This document shows, in pieces, positions 37,000 through 45,347 of a stretch of 64,000 bases of DNA. Below the pieces are notes generated by a model. The model was not told the DNA's origin, did not search any database, and saw nothing but the letters and a program-made list of their open reading frames with translations. The stretch spans positions 93,042-157,041 of the forward strand of contig NZ_QRGA01000007.1 in the NCBI RefSeq assembly GCF_003367175.1, in the 5' to 3' direction. Origin of the DNA: Trinickia dinghuensis. Its GTDB lineage: Bacteria > Pseudomonadota > Gammaproteobacteria > Burkholderiales > Burkholderiaceae. The translations under genes and the position numbers were made by a program. Numbering within the stretch: the stretch's first letter is position 1; each line of letters opens with the position of its first letter.

Positions 37000-37014
37000 T
37001 CCACCCTGAGTGGA
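37000..37014. promoter_or_regulatory. Dyad in the GST/LysR spacer
   Basis: TCCAC-CCTGA-GTGGA, 22 bp upstream of the LysR start. The 5-bp arms are perfect. It could be a regulator site, but the arms are short. Confidence 0.3.
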
Positions 37015-37035
37015 CAATCCATACGAACGACTCCC

Positions 37036-37968
37036 ATGGCAGAACTGCGCGATCTCAACTTCAATCGTCTCGTCGTCTTTGCTGCCGTGGTGGAGGCCGG
37101 GTCGCTGAGCGCGGCCGCCGAGCGGCTCGGCCTCGCGAAAACGATGGTGAGCGCCCACATCCAACGGCTCGAAGCCGAAGTGGGCGCCACGCTGATCGTG
37201 CGCACGACGCGCCGCTCGAATCTGACCGAGGCGGGGCGCACGCTCTATGAAGCGAGCCGCGAGTGCGTGCGTGTCGCAAGCGACGCGCTCGCCGCCATCT
37301 CGGCCGCATCGGGGCCGCTGCGCGGCGCCGTGCGCGTGGCGTCGCCGATCGATTACGGCGTACTGGTGGTGGCGCCGGCGCTGGCGGAGCTGCGGCGCAT
37401 GCATCCCGCGCTCGAAGTCGAACTCGTCTGCTCGGACGGCTATGTCGATCTCGTCGCCGAGCGCATCGACGTGGCCGTCCGCTTGGGAAATTTGAAGGAT
37501 TCGAGCTACCGGTCCGCGCCGCTCGGTCAATACTTGCGGTGGCTCGTCGCGAGTCCCGCATTTCTCGCGGGCAGGCAACGGCCGGTGTTGCCGAGCGAGT
37601 TGGCCGAGCTGCCGTTCGTCGCTTTATCGACGTTGACGCATCCGTACACGCTGTCGCTGCGCGCGACGAGCGGGGAGCGAGAGCGGGTGCGCTGCAAGCG
37701 CGCGTTCCTCGCGAACACGGCCAGTGCGTGCAGTGCCGCTACGCTGGCCGGTGCCGGATTCGGACTCCTAACGAATTTCTCGATCGGCGAGGACTTGGCC
37801 GCGGGGCGGCTCGTGCGCCTGCTGCCGCAATGGGCCGGCGAGCCGGCCGCCATTCAGGCCGTCTATCCGTCGACGAGCCAGCCGTCGCCGAAGGTGGCGG
37901 CGGTCATCGAGGCATTGCGGACGTATTTGACGCGTATCGATCAGCCGCGGGCCATCGCGCGGCGGTAG
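37036..37968 (+). CDS. LysR-family transcriptional regulator
   Basis: 310 aa. The LysR winged helix reads FNRLVVFAAVVEAGSLSAAAERLGLAKTMVSAHIQRLE, followed by the CrgA-like effector domain (RGAVRVASPIDYGVLVVAPALAEL, then DLVAERIDVAVRLG). ATG 37036 yields the usual LysR length; upstream in-frame codons run through the repeat. It is divergent from the GST/PNPOx operon, its probable target. Its 3' end overlaps the convergent AraC gene by 28 bp. Confidence 0.9.
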   Translation: MAELRDLNFNRLVVFAAVVEAGSLSAAAERLGLAKTMVSAHIQRLEAEVGATLIVRTTRRSNLTEAGRTLYEASRECVRVASDALAAISAASGPLRGAVRVASPIDYGVLVVAPALAELRRMHPALEVELVCSDGYVDLVAERIDVAVRLGNLKDSSYRSAPLGQYLRWLVASPAFLAGRQRPVLPSELAELPFVALSTLTHPYTLSLRATSGERERVRCKRAFLANTASACSAATLAGAGFGLLTNFSIGEDLAAGRLVRLLPQWAGEPAAIQAVYPSTSQPSPKVAAVIEALRTYLTRIDQPRAIARR

Positions 37969-38873
37969 GCCAGCGGCGAGACACCGACCGCCGCGCGGAA
38001 GCGATGGCCGAAATGGCTCGCGTTGGCATAGCCCGTGCGGGCGGCGATCTCTTCGGCCGAGAGCGACGTCGTGCGCAATAGCTGCCGAGCCAGATCGGCA
38101 CGGCGCTCGGCGATCCATGCATTCGGCGGCATGCCGAACGAGGCCCGGAACATGCGCGACAGATGGAATTCGGACAGACATGCAACGTCGGACAGATCGC
38201 CGAGCGTGACCGCCTCGGCCACATGCGCCTCGATGTAATCGCGCAACCGGCGTCTGACCGCCGGCGCGAGACCGCCCTTGACGGGCGCGTCGTCGCGGCG
38301 CACGCCTTGGCTGCGCAGCAGCTGGCTCAGGATCTCATGCGCGGTTTCGTTCGCGCGCAGGCGATCGTCGCTCGTCTCCCACGGCTGCGCGGCGAGCGAG
38401 CGGCACAGGGCGGCCATGTTGGCGTCTTCGAAATACGTGCGATCCGCGAGCGTCAGTTCGCGCGGCTCGCGATCGAGCTCGTGCACTGCGCGCCGCGTGA
38501 AGTGCTCGGGCAGGAAGTACAGGTGCATGAAGTGCATGTGACCCCGCACCCACCAGCGCGACTCGTGATCGCCGGGCAGGGCGCACAGCCGCTGCGGCGC
38601 ACCATACTGGCCCGGCAGCTTCTGGCGCTCGGTCCGATAGCCGCCGTTCAGGTAGCACGACAGCGTGTGATGGCCTGGGTTGTCGTAGGCCGTTTCGTCT
38701 TCGACGATGTCGCGCCGCCACACGGCGGCGGCAAGCCGGTCGCCCAGCCACGCGAAGCGCTCGAGCGTCGCATTCGCATTGGCGAGCGTCACGCCGACCG
38801 AGTGCATGCCGAACGGCGGCGCGTCGGTCCGGGAGGCGTCGGTTGCGGTAGGGGCGAAAGGGCTCGCGTTCAC
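37941..38873 (-). CDS. AraC-family transcriptional regulator
   Basis: About 310 aa. The N-terminal half is cupin-like (HTLSCYLNGGYRTERQKL, then FMHLYFLPEHF). The C-terminal half is a double helix-turn-helix (VTLGDLSDVACLSEFHLSRMF, then AEEIAARTGYANASHFGHRFRAAVG). The start is uncertain: GTG 38873, TTG 38909 (inside the 5-bp repeat) and ATG 38807 are all in frame, and none has a good ribosome-binding site. It is divergent from an EamA transporter, a likely target. It overlaps the end of the LysR gene. Confidence 0.85.
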   Translation of the reverse strand: MNASPFAPTATDASRTDAPPFGMHSVGVTLANANATLERFAWLGDRLAAAVWRRDIVEDETAYDNPGHHTLSCYLNGGYRTERQKLPGQYGAPQRLCALPGDHESRWWVRGHMHFMHLYFLPEHFTRRAVHELDREPRELTLADRTYFEDANMAALCRSLAAQPWETSDDRLRANETAHEILSQLLRSQGVRRDDAPVKGGLAPAVRRRLRDYIEAHVAEAVTLGDLSDVACLSEFHLSRMFRASFGMPPNAWIAERRADLARQLLRTTSLSAEEIAARTGYANASHFGHRFRAAVGVSPLAYRRAMARG

Positions 38874-38887
38874 GGCGTCGGCAATGC

Positions 38888-38907
38888 GAATCGAATCGAA
38901 TCGAATC
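38888..38907. repeat. 5-bp tandem repeat at the 5' end of the araC-like gene
   Basis: GAATC four times in tandem followed by AATC. Depending on which start is used it is either leader or the first codons. GAATC is also a GANTC (CcrM-type) methylation sequence. Confidence 0.8.
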
Positions 38908-39065
38908 AATCAGGGGATGAGCACCGAGTATAGAGAAAGCGGGGTCGGCCTGCCGGGGCGTGCGAATAAAACCGCAAGGATAGACAACGATACGGAGGGG
39001 GCTCCGTCGCATAGTGGGGGGACCGGTGGGCCATGTCGGCCCGCCAACGTCATTCGAGTTTTTCG

Positions 39066-39974
39066 ATGAACTTGCTGCTTTATCTGACCACCGTGCTCAT
39101 TTGGGGCACGACCTGGATCGCCATCAAGTGGCAGACGGGCGTCGTCGCGCCGCCCGTCTCGATCGCGTTCCGTTTCATTCTCGCGTCCATCGTCATGCTC
39201 GCGATCGTGCGCATCATGCGCCGCCCGATGCGGCCGCCGCGCGCCGCTTGGCCGCTGCTCTTCGCCCAAGGGCTCGCGCTGTTCTGCTGCAACTTCCTGT
39301 GCTTCTACTACGCCGAGCAGATCGTGCCGAGCGGGCTCGTGGCCGTCGTCTTTTCCACGGCGCCGCTGTTCAACGCCGTCAACGGGCGGGTGTTCATGGG
39401 CCGTACGCTGCAGCCCAGCGCGATCGTCGGCGCCGTGCTCGGACTCGTCGGCATCCTGTTCCTGTTCGCGCCGCAGGTGGCGAGCCACGCCGGCGATCGC
39501 ACGATGTGGTTCGGCTTGGCCATCACGCTCGTCGGCACGATGTGCTTTTCAGCGGGCAACCTGCTGTCGAGCCGCATGCAGTCGATGGGGCTGCATCCGA
39601 CCGTGACGAACGGCTGGGCGATGCTGATCGGCGCGACCGTGCTGACGCTCGGCAGCCTCGCGGCCGGGTTTTCGTTCCAGCCCGAATGGACGCCGCGGTA
39701 CTTGGGCGCGCTGGCCTATTTGGCCGTGCCGGGCTCCGTGATCGGCTTCACGGCCTACCTCACGCTGGTCGGGCGCATCGGTCCCGAGCGCGCGGCGTAC
39801 TGCACGGTCCTGTTTCCGTTCGTGGCGCTCGCGGTGTCGACCGTCTTCGAAGGCTATCGGTGGTCGGTGTCGGCGGCGGTGGGCTTGGCGCTCGTGGTAC
39901 TCGGCAATCTGATCGCGTTCAACGTGTTTCGACGGTTGCCGTTTTTGCGGGCGCACGGGCGGGCGCTGAGGTAG
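39066..39974 (+). CDS. EamA/DMT-family transporter (10 TM)
   Basis: 302 aa with two EamA repeats and about 10 membrane helices. The opening LTTVLIWGTTWIAIKWQTG and FRFILASIVMLAI, and FLCFYYAEQIVPSGLVAVVFSTAPLF in the first repeat, are typical. It is an inner-membrane exporter or permease of small metabolites, often amino acids. The substrate is not predictable. It is divergent from the AraC regulator. ATG 39066 gives the standard family N-terminus. Confidence 0.88.
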   Translation: MNLLLYLTTVLIWGTTWIAIKWQTGVVAPPVSIAFRFILASIVMLAIVRIMRRPMRPPRAAWPLLFAQGLALFCCNFLCFYYAEQIVPSGLVAVVFSTAPLFNAVNGRVFMGRTLQPSAIVGAVLGLVGILFLFAPQVASHAGDRTMWFGLAITLVGTMCFSAGNLLSSRMQSMGLHPTVTNGWAMLIGATVLTLGSLAAGFSFQPEWTPRYLGALAYLAVPGSVIGFTAYLTLVGRIGPERAAYCTVLFPFVALAVSTVFEGYRWSVSAAVGLALVVLGNLIAFNVFRRLPFLRAHGRALR

Positions 39975-40158
39975 GTCCGGTCCGGATCGCGAGCCGGGCC
40001 GGTCGCGGTCGCGGTCGGCTTGGGTGCCGAGGCGGCCGGCCCGCGGTCCTTTTTTTCGGCGATGGCGGCAAGCGGCGCGGATCGAGCGTTACCTTCCTCG
40101 ATCTTTCGCGGTGCACGTACCGATCATGGTGCGGCGCACACGTGCCGGGAGGCCCGCC

Positions 40159-40899
40159 ATGCTCGATATTCAAGATTCGACCGAAACCGGTGCGCGCTAC
40201 GACGTGCGCATTCTCGTCGTCGACGACGATGCGCTCGCCCGCTTCATCGTCGCCGATCAACTCGAGGCGCTCGGCTGCCGCCGCGTCGACACCGCGGCGG
40301 ACGGCATCGAGGCGCTGCGCCTAGCGCTCGATTGTTCCTACGATCTCGTCATCACCGATCTGTGCATGCCGAAGATGGGCGGCCAAGCGCTGCTGGCCGC
40401 GTTGCGCACGCACGGTCTGGCCGTGCCGGTCGTCGCCGGCACCGCGTGGCGCGAGCCGCCGTCGGCGCGCGCGAGCGGCGTGTCGTCGCGTGGAGCGGTG
40501 TCCGGCGAAGCGCCGCCCCACGGGTTTGCCGCTGTGCTGCGCAAGCCCTTCGCCATGACGCAATTGCGCCGCTTGTTGCATGCGCACATCGACGGCTCGC
40601 GCTTCGGCCGGCGTCGTATCCCGGCGCCCGCATCGCCGCGCCGCGCATTGCATGCGGCCTTCGCGCTCGCGTGGTCCGACGACGAGAGGGCGCTGCGTAC
40701 CGCGCTCGCATCGCTCGATGCCGAGGCCCTGCTCGGGCGTCTCCATCGGCTTCACGGCGCACTCTCCATGCTCGGTGAAGCGCGAGCGCGCAATGCCTGC
40801 GTGCGGTTGCAGCAGCGGATACGCTGGCTCGGCATCGAGGCGAGCGCCGCGCAAATCGAGGGTTTTCTGACCCTGTGCGCGCGCATCGGCCGCGACTAG
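40159..40899 (+). CDS. Orphan receiver-HPt phosphotransfer protein
   Basis: 246 aa. The receiver has RILVVDDDALARFIV and phospho-acceptor Asp in LVITDLCMPKMGG, with Lys in AAVLRKPF. A basic linker (GSRFGRRRIPAP) leads to a C-terminal HPt helix bundle with LGRLHRLHGALSMLGEARA, where the second His matches the phospho-His of H.L.G motifs. There is no kinase or DNA-binding domain, so it resembles the detached tail of an unorthodox phosphorelay kinase (BvgS/EvgS type). ATG 40159 follows GGGAGG. No partner is encoded nearby. Confidence 0.82.
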   Translation: MLDIQDSTETGARYDVRILVVDDDALARFIVADQLEALGCRRVDTAADGIEALRLALDCSYDLVITDLCMPKMGGQALLAALRTHGLAVPVVAGTAWREPPSARASGVSSRGAVSGEAPPHGFAAVLRKPFAMTQLRRLLHAHIDGSRFGRRRIPAPASPRRALHAAFALAWSDDERALRTALASLDAEALLGRLHRLHGALSMLGEARARNACVRLQQRIRWLGIEASAAQIEGFLTLCARIGRD

Positions 40900-41166
40900 C
40901 GCGGGCTAAAAGCGTCAAACCGTGCATGTGCCAAGCGCGTGCAGGCCGATTGCTCTGCAACGAGGCAACGCGGCAACGCCACGACGGTGGGCACTGGAAT
41001 TGCTCGCCTGGCCTAACGTCCTACGCGGTCGAACGCACATGCGACGGCTGGCGCACGTACGCCGCACCGCGCACACTAACGGCGACCGCAACGCACACTA
41101 GGGACGACCGTCGCGCGCGCGAAAGTTCGCCGCGGCGCGCGAAGCCTTTTGCGAAAGGAGCAGACG
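40900..41166. other. Intergenic region before the aldolase gene
   Basis: 267 bp without a supported gene. No convincing promoter pair or hairpin was recognised. The aldolase ribosome-binding site (AAGGAG) lies at its end. Confidence 0.4.
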
Positions 41167-42189
41167 ATGCAAAACGACAGCGCATTGCAATCCACCATCG
41201 ACGCCATCGTGCAGGACGGCAAGGGTTTGCTGGCCGCGGACGAAAGCGGCCCCACGATCGCCAAGCGGTTCAAGACGATCGAGGTGGCGTCGACCGAGGA
41301 AAACCGCCGCGCATGGCGCACGCTGCTGCTGTCGACACCGGGCCTCGGCCAATACGTGAGCGGCGTGATCCTGTACGAGGAAACGCTGGGCCAGCAGGCC
41401 GACGACGGCGAGCCGCTGCCGAGCTTGGCCGCGCGCCAGGGCATCGTGCCGGGCATCAAGGTCGACGCGGGCAAGATCGCGCTTGCGCACGCGAGTGGCG
41501 ATGAAATCACGCAAGGCCTGGACGGTCTCGCCGGGCGCCTCGAAAAGTACAAGGCGCAGGGTGCGCGTTTCGCCAAGTGGCGCGCCGTCTACAACGTTTC
41601 GGACGCGCTCCCGAGCCGGCTCGCCGTCGAGGCGAACGCCGAATCGCTCGCGCGCTATGCGGCCATTTGCCAGGAAGCGGGCATTGTCCCGATCGTCGAA
41701 CCCGAGGTGCTGATGGACGGCGGCCATTCGATCGAGCGGTGTTTCGACGTGACCGAAGCGGTTTTGCACGAGGTCTTTCATGCGCTGCACCGGCATGCGG
41801 TCGTGCTCGAGCATATGCTGCTCAAGCCCAGCATGGTCGTCGCGGGCAAGTCGCACGCGCGGCAGGCCGGCGTGAGCGAGGTTGCCGAGCGTACCGTCTG
41901 CATTCTCGGCCGCACGGTGCCGCCGGCCGTCGCCGGCATCTACTTCCTTTCGGGCGGGCAGACGCCGCAAGAGGCGAGCGCGAACCTCGACGCGATCAAC
42001 CGGACGGGAAGGCGCCCGTGGCCTCTGAGTTTCTCGTATGGCCGCGCGTTGCAGGAGCCGCCGCTCGCGGCTTGGCGGGGCAAGCCTGAAAACGTCGAAG
42101 CGGCGCAGCAGGCGCTGCTCGAGCGCGCACGGCTAAACGGCGCCGCTGCGCGCGGATGCTACGACGCGAAGGAAGAGGCGAAGGCGTAA
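41167..42189 (+). CDS. Class I fructose-bisphosphate aldolase
   Basis: 340 aa. Class I signatures: GKGLLAADESGPTIAKRF at the N-terminus, KWRAVYNV and VPIVEPEVLMDG, and the Schiff-base Lys220 in HMLLKPSMVVAG; then GIYFLSGGQ and WPLSFSYGRALQ. It interconverts fructose-1,6-bisphosphate with dihydroxyacetone phosphate and glyceraldehyde-3-phosphate without a metal. ATG 41167 follows AAAGGAG; an upstream in-frame ATG at 41149 is less likely. It is a single gene convergent with the NRAMP-like gene, with no obvious glycolytic neighbours. Confidence 0.93.
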   Translation: MQNDSALQSTIDAIVQDGKGLLAADESGPTIAKRFKTIEVASTEENRRAWRTLLLSTPGLGQYVSGVILYEETLGQQADDGEPLPSLAARQGIVPGIKVDAGKIALAHASGDEITQGLDGLAGRLEKYKAQGARFAKWRAVYNVSDALPSRLAVEANAESLARYAAICQEAGIVPIVEPEVLMDGGHSIERCFDVTEAVLHEVFHALHRHAVVLEHMLLKPSMVVAGKSHARQAGVSEVAERTVCILGRTVPPAVAGIYFLSGGQTPQEASANLDAINRTGRRPWPLSFSYGRALQEPPLAAWRGKPENVEAAQQALLERARLNGAAARGCYDAKEEAKA

Positions 42190-42219
42190 GCCCCTAGCAC
42201 GCAGCCTCGCCGATACCGC

Positions 42220-43878
42220 TCAATGCATGGCCATCTGCACGACTTTGACGATCACGAGCCCGACGGCAATCACGAGGTAGCCGCGCAGCGAGCCCATCCA
42301 CAAGCGCGTCGCGAACGTGAGCTTAGGCGCCGGCAGTTCGTCGAGCGGCGGCATGCGCCACGTATCGCGCAGCGCGCGGTCCGCCTTGCGCGTAGCCCCC
42401 GCTTCGAGCTTGGCCGAAGCCGCCGAGCCGTCGCGGCTCCGCACGAATTCCACGCCGAGATACCCGAGCGCGAAGAGCCCGATGCCGCCGACGAGAATCC
42501 AGACGATCGCCGTACCCGAGATGTCGGGGAAGGCCGTCGCGGCCGTCAGGATGATCGAGAGGACGACGAGTATCGCGATGACCGCGCCCGTGAAGAGGTT
42601 CAGACGCTTCGAATTGACCCACGGACCGAGCACGGCCTTGTCGTTGCACAGGAGTAGCAGGAACACCGTGGCGCTCGGCAGGAGCACGCCGGCGAGCGTT
42701 TGCACCGCCTCGGTGAGCAGGCCCAGCGGGCTGCCCGGCATCAGCACGAGCGCGGCCGCGAGCGCGACGATGCCGAAGTAGACGAGGTAGAAGCCCTTCG
42801 CATCGAGCACGCTGCGGTGCAGCGAGTGGCGGATCCCGAAGACATCGCCGATCGCATAGGCTGTCGACAGCGAGACGGCCGCCGCGCCGATGATCGATGC
42901 GTCGAGCAGCGCGACTGCGAAGATCGTGGCCGACGTTTGACCGACGTACTTGTGCAGCCCCGCGATCACGCCGCTGGCATCGGTGAATTGACCGAATTCG
43001 GGGCGGCCGCCGAACAGCGCGGCCGTGAAGGCCATCATCGCGACGGCGCCGACGATCACGAAGCCGATGCCGATCCACAGGTCGATCTTCTCGTACTTCA
43101 TGAAGCGCGGCGTGATGCGCTTGTCGATAACGTAGCTCTGCTGGAAGAACAGCTGCCACGGCGCCACCGTGGTGCCGACGATGCCGATCACGAGCAGCAT
43201 GACGTCGGACAGTTTCGAATCCTTGGGCCAGGTCGGCACGACGAAGTCACGCGCGATGACGCCGACCGGCGGGTGGATCGAGACGAGCACGGGCACGAGC
43301 AACAGGCTCAGCAGGCAGAGCACGATCGCGAATCGTTCGAAGCGCCGGAAATCGCCCGTGCTGACGGCGGCCATCGTCAATACCGCGGCGATGCAGACGC
43401 CGAGGACTTTCGATACGCCGAGAAAATCGAGGGCGAACGTGATGCCGATGAACTCGGTGACGATCGTCAGCGCATTGAGCAGGAACAGATCGATGACGCT
43501 GAAGGCGCCCCAGAATTTGCCGAAGCGCTGGAAGATCAGCCGCGCGTGGCCGACCCCGGTGACGGCGCCCAGGCGCAGCACCATTTCCTGGTTGACGTAG
43601 AGCACGGGGATCAGCAACGCGAGCGTCCAGAGCAGCGTCGTGCCGTAGTTCTGGCCGGCTTGCGTATAGGTGCCGAACGCGCCGGCGTCGTTGTCGCCGA
43701 CCATGACGATGAGCCCCGGGCCCAGGATGGCGAGCAGCGTTCGCAAGCGCGCGGCCCAATTGCGTCGCGGCGCGGTGTCGTGGTGGGCGATCGTTCCGAA
43801 GGCCCCTTTGATATCGCCGATGTGGGCGTCGTCTAGCACGGCGCTGCGTGCGGACGAGACGTTGGCTGGCGTGGACAT
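42220..43878 (-). CDS. NRAMP-related divalent metal transporter with non-canonical metal site
   Basis: 552 aa, about 11-12 membrane helices with an extended N-terminus and a ~60-residue cytoplasmic insert before the last helix. Overall NRAMP architecture is clear, but TM1 reads GDNDAGAFGTY in place of DPGN and TM6 reads TTVAPWQLFFQ in place of the MPH motif. The selectivity Met and the His are therefore Ala and Trp. NRAMP-related Mg2+ transporters also lack this Met, so Mg2+ (or another hard cation) is a plausible substrate, by inference. ATG 43878 follows AGGGAAAA. Two small ORFs and a hairpin lie upstream in its leader. Confidence 0.85.
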   Translation of the reverse strand: MSTPANVSSARSAVLDDAHIGDIKGAFGTIAHHDTAPRRNWAARLRTLLAILGPGLIVMVGDNDAGAFGTYTQAGQNYGTTLLWTLALLIPVLYVNQEMVLRLGAVTGVGHARLIFQRFGKFWGAFSVIDLFLLNALTIVTEFIGITFALDFLGVSKVLGVCIAAVLTMAAVSTGDFRRFERFAIVLCLLSLLLVPVLVSIHPPVGVIARDFVVPTWPKDSKLSDVMLLVIGIVGTTVAPWQLFFQQSYVIDKRITPRFMKYEKIDLWIGIGFVIVGAVAMMAFTAALFGGRPEFGQFTDASGVIAGLHKYVGQTSATIFAVALLDASIIGAAAVSLSTAYAIGDVFGIRHSLHRSVLDAKGFYLVYFGIVALAAALVLMPGSPLGLLTEAVQTLAGVLLPSATVFLLLLCNDKAVLGPWVNSKRLNLFTGAVIAILVVLSIILTAATAFPDISGTAIVWILVGGIGLFALGYLGVEFVRSRDGSAASAKLEAGATRKADRALRDTWRMPPLDELPAPKLTFATRLWMGSLRGYLVIAVGLVIVKVVQMAMH

Positions 43879-43961
43879 TGTGTCGTTTTCCCTAGTGATG
43901 CTTTTATCTTGTATTCGTGATTCGGCGCGGGCCGCCGGTGCGGCAAGCCCGCGCCCGTCGG

Positions 43962-44129
43962 TCAGCCGACGAGCTTGCGTCGTGCGGCGAGACGCGCGAG
44001 GCCGGCGAGGCAGCGCGAAGCGGCCTGGCGTGCGCGGTCCGTGCGCGTTGCTTGCGCGAGCGGGTTCGGATAGTGGCCGCGTGCGTCGGCCAGATGCGGC
44101 AGTTGCGAGACGAGAAGGGCGAAGTGCAT
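43962..44129 (-). CDS. Small ORF (55 aa) upstream of the NRAMP-related gene
   Basis: Starts MHFALLVSQLPHLADARGHY and continues as an Arg/Ala-rich helix (ARQAASRCLAGLARLAARRK). ATG 44129 is preceded by GAAGGAAT at good spacing, which is the main support for translation. It ends 83 bp before the transporter start on the same strand. No known family; it could be a small regulatory or leader protein. Confidence 0.55.
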   Translation of the reverse strand: MHFALLVSQLPHLADARGHYPNPLAQATRTDRARQAASRCLAGLARLAARRKLVG

Positions 44130-44186
44130 GGCGATTCCTTCGATAGGCAATGGTGAAACCGGATGACGGAGGCCTGATTTCAAAGG

Positions 44187-44233
44187 CCCGTTCGGTTTCT
44201 GCTCGCCCGGGCCGCTATCGCGGATCGAACGGG
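44187..44233 (-). promoter_or_regulatory. Structured leader hairpin upstream of the NRAMP-related gene
   Basis: Outer arms CCCGTTCG (44187-44194) and CGAACGGG (44226-44233) pair perfectly over 8 bp. Inside is CCGC-GATA-GCGG (minus strand, 44212-44223). It sits between the 23-aa leader peptide and the 55-aa ORF, where a ribosome-controlled attenuator or Rho-control element would be expected. Confidence 0.5.
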
Positions 44234-44255
44234 AAGGAACGCATGCGGCCTCGAT

Positions 44256-44327
44256 TCAGGCGATGCAGGCGGCGTGCGACAAGGGCGAACGCCGCGTCGA
44301 AGATCGACTAGGGTCGGGGTCGGTCAT
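44256..44327 (-). CDS. Candidate Mg2+-sensing leader peptide (23 aa)
   Basis: The short ORF starts MTDPDPSRSSTRRSPLSHAA and ends three residues later at TGA. Its start has a strong AAAGGAG six bases upstream. The Asp-Pro-Asp-Pro run right after the start, followed by Arg-rich residues, closely resembles enterobacterial MgtL leader peptides (MEPDPTPLPRRR type). In those, acidic/proline runs destabilise ribosomes at low Mg2+ and switch on the Mg2+ transporter. It is followed by the leader hairpin, the 55-aa ORF and the NRAMP-related transporter on the same strand. Function is inferred. Confidence 0.55.
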   Translation of the reverse strand: MTDPDPSRSSTRRSPLSHAACIA

Positions 44328-45347
44328 GGAAGACTCCTTTCGCGCAAGGTTCAGACGCGAGGCGCGTATGAACGTGTTCATCGGCACGGCGGCAACGATG
44401 CTTTAGGCGGCGAGCTCGACGTGCTCCGAGGCTCTAGGCTCTAAACCATGCGCATTGCCGGCGCGTACGTTTCGGCCGCGAGCAAAAGCCGCTCGCGGCA
44501 ACGAGCCGTCGGGCGCACGCCAAGCGTGGATGAACGCAAGGCGGCACCGAACGGCACGGTGGCCATTCGAAATCGATGCGCGGGAGAAAGCTAGGAAGAG
44601 ACTGCGATGCGCACCGTCTGCCAGTTGGCATGACGGCGGCTAAAAGAAGAATTCAGCTGGCGTCGTGCCGATCAGGCAAAAACACTGTTCGAAGGTCGAC
44701 TACTGCAACTGTCCAAGGCATATGCCCCATTTGTGAAATTGACCGAATTTTAGTTGCCGCATCGAACATGCGTCAACCCAAGATTTCTGTGGCACTTAAA
44801 AAATTTGGCGTTATCCGTGCGTTGACGTGCGCATTCGCGTCGAGACCTTTGATGCACGGTGTCTCGTCCTCGCTTGGAGTGTCAGATGCGCGCAACAACG
44901 ATGGCGCACGATGAACGTTCTGAACGAGCAAGGGGTAGAGCGTTGTCGGTTCGACCTCGCATAGGCCGCGACGCGGCGGCCGTTCGCGACGAATTTGCTC
45001 AGAAGTGCGAAATTGCGCTTGCGTCGCGAAAATGGGTACGCATAGAATCCGCGCTGTTTTAGTTCAGAGGAGAGTCCTTCGTGGACGCAGGCTCTAGTAG
45101 TCGATCTTGTTCGCCGGCCGGTGCCGGCCATTCATTTGCAATCGCGAATCAGCGACACTGAGCCTTCCCTCAGCCGCTGACCCGCATTGCGCAGGGTCAG
45201 CGCGCTTCTTTACCGGACCGTCTCCACGACGGCCCGTGTTGTAGCCCGCTCCCATTTTCACGACCGCCTGCCGCGCTCGCACGAGCGCGCGCGGCGTGTC
45301 GTTCATGCATCGCGTCCGGCTCGCGGCCGGACCCATGGGGAGTTGTT
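44328..45347. other. Gene-poor stretch between the leader peptide and the truncated porin
   Basis: About 1 kb. The part from about 44640 to 45060 is visibly richer in A+T than the flanks and has no frame with a convincing start, ribosome-binding site or homology. A hairpin GCTGACCC-N10-GGGTCAGC lies at 45176-45201. The 3' end abuts a porin gene that has lost its N-terminus, so this looks like scarred DNA from a past deletion or insertion. Confidence 0.45.

Noticed and set aside
40032-40057. Terminator after the EamA transporter
   Set aside because: A T-run is present at 40050, but the stem before it is only about 4 bp, too weak to call.
44576-44914. Possible gene of about 112 codons in the AT-richer stretch
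   Set aside because: Start lies inside unrelated GC-rich DNA, no ribosome-binding site, no similarity I can recognise.
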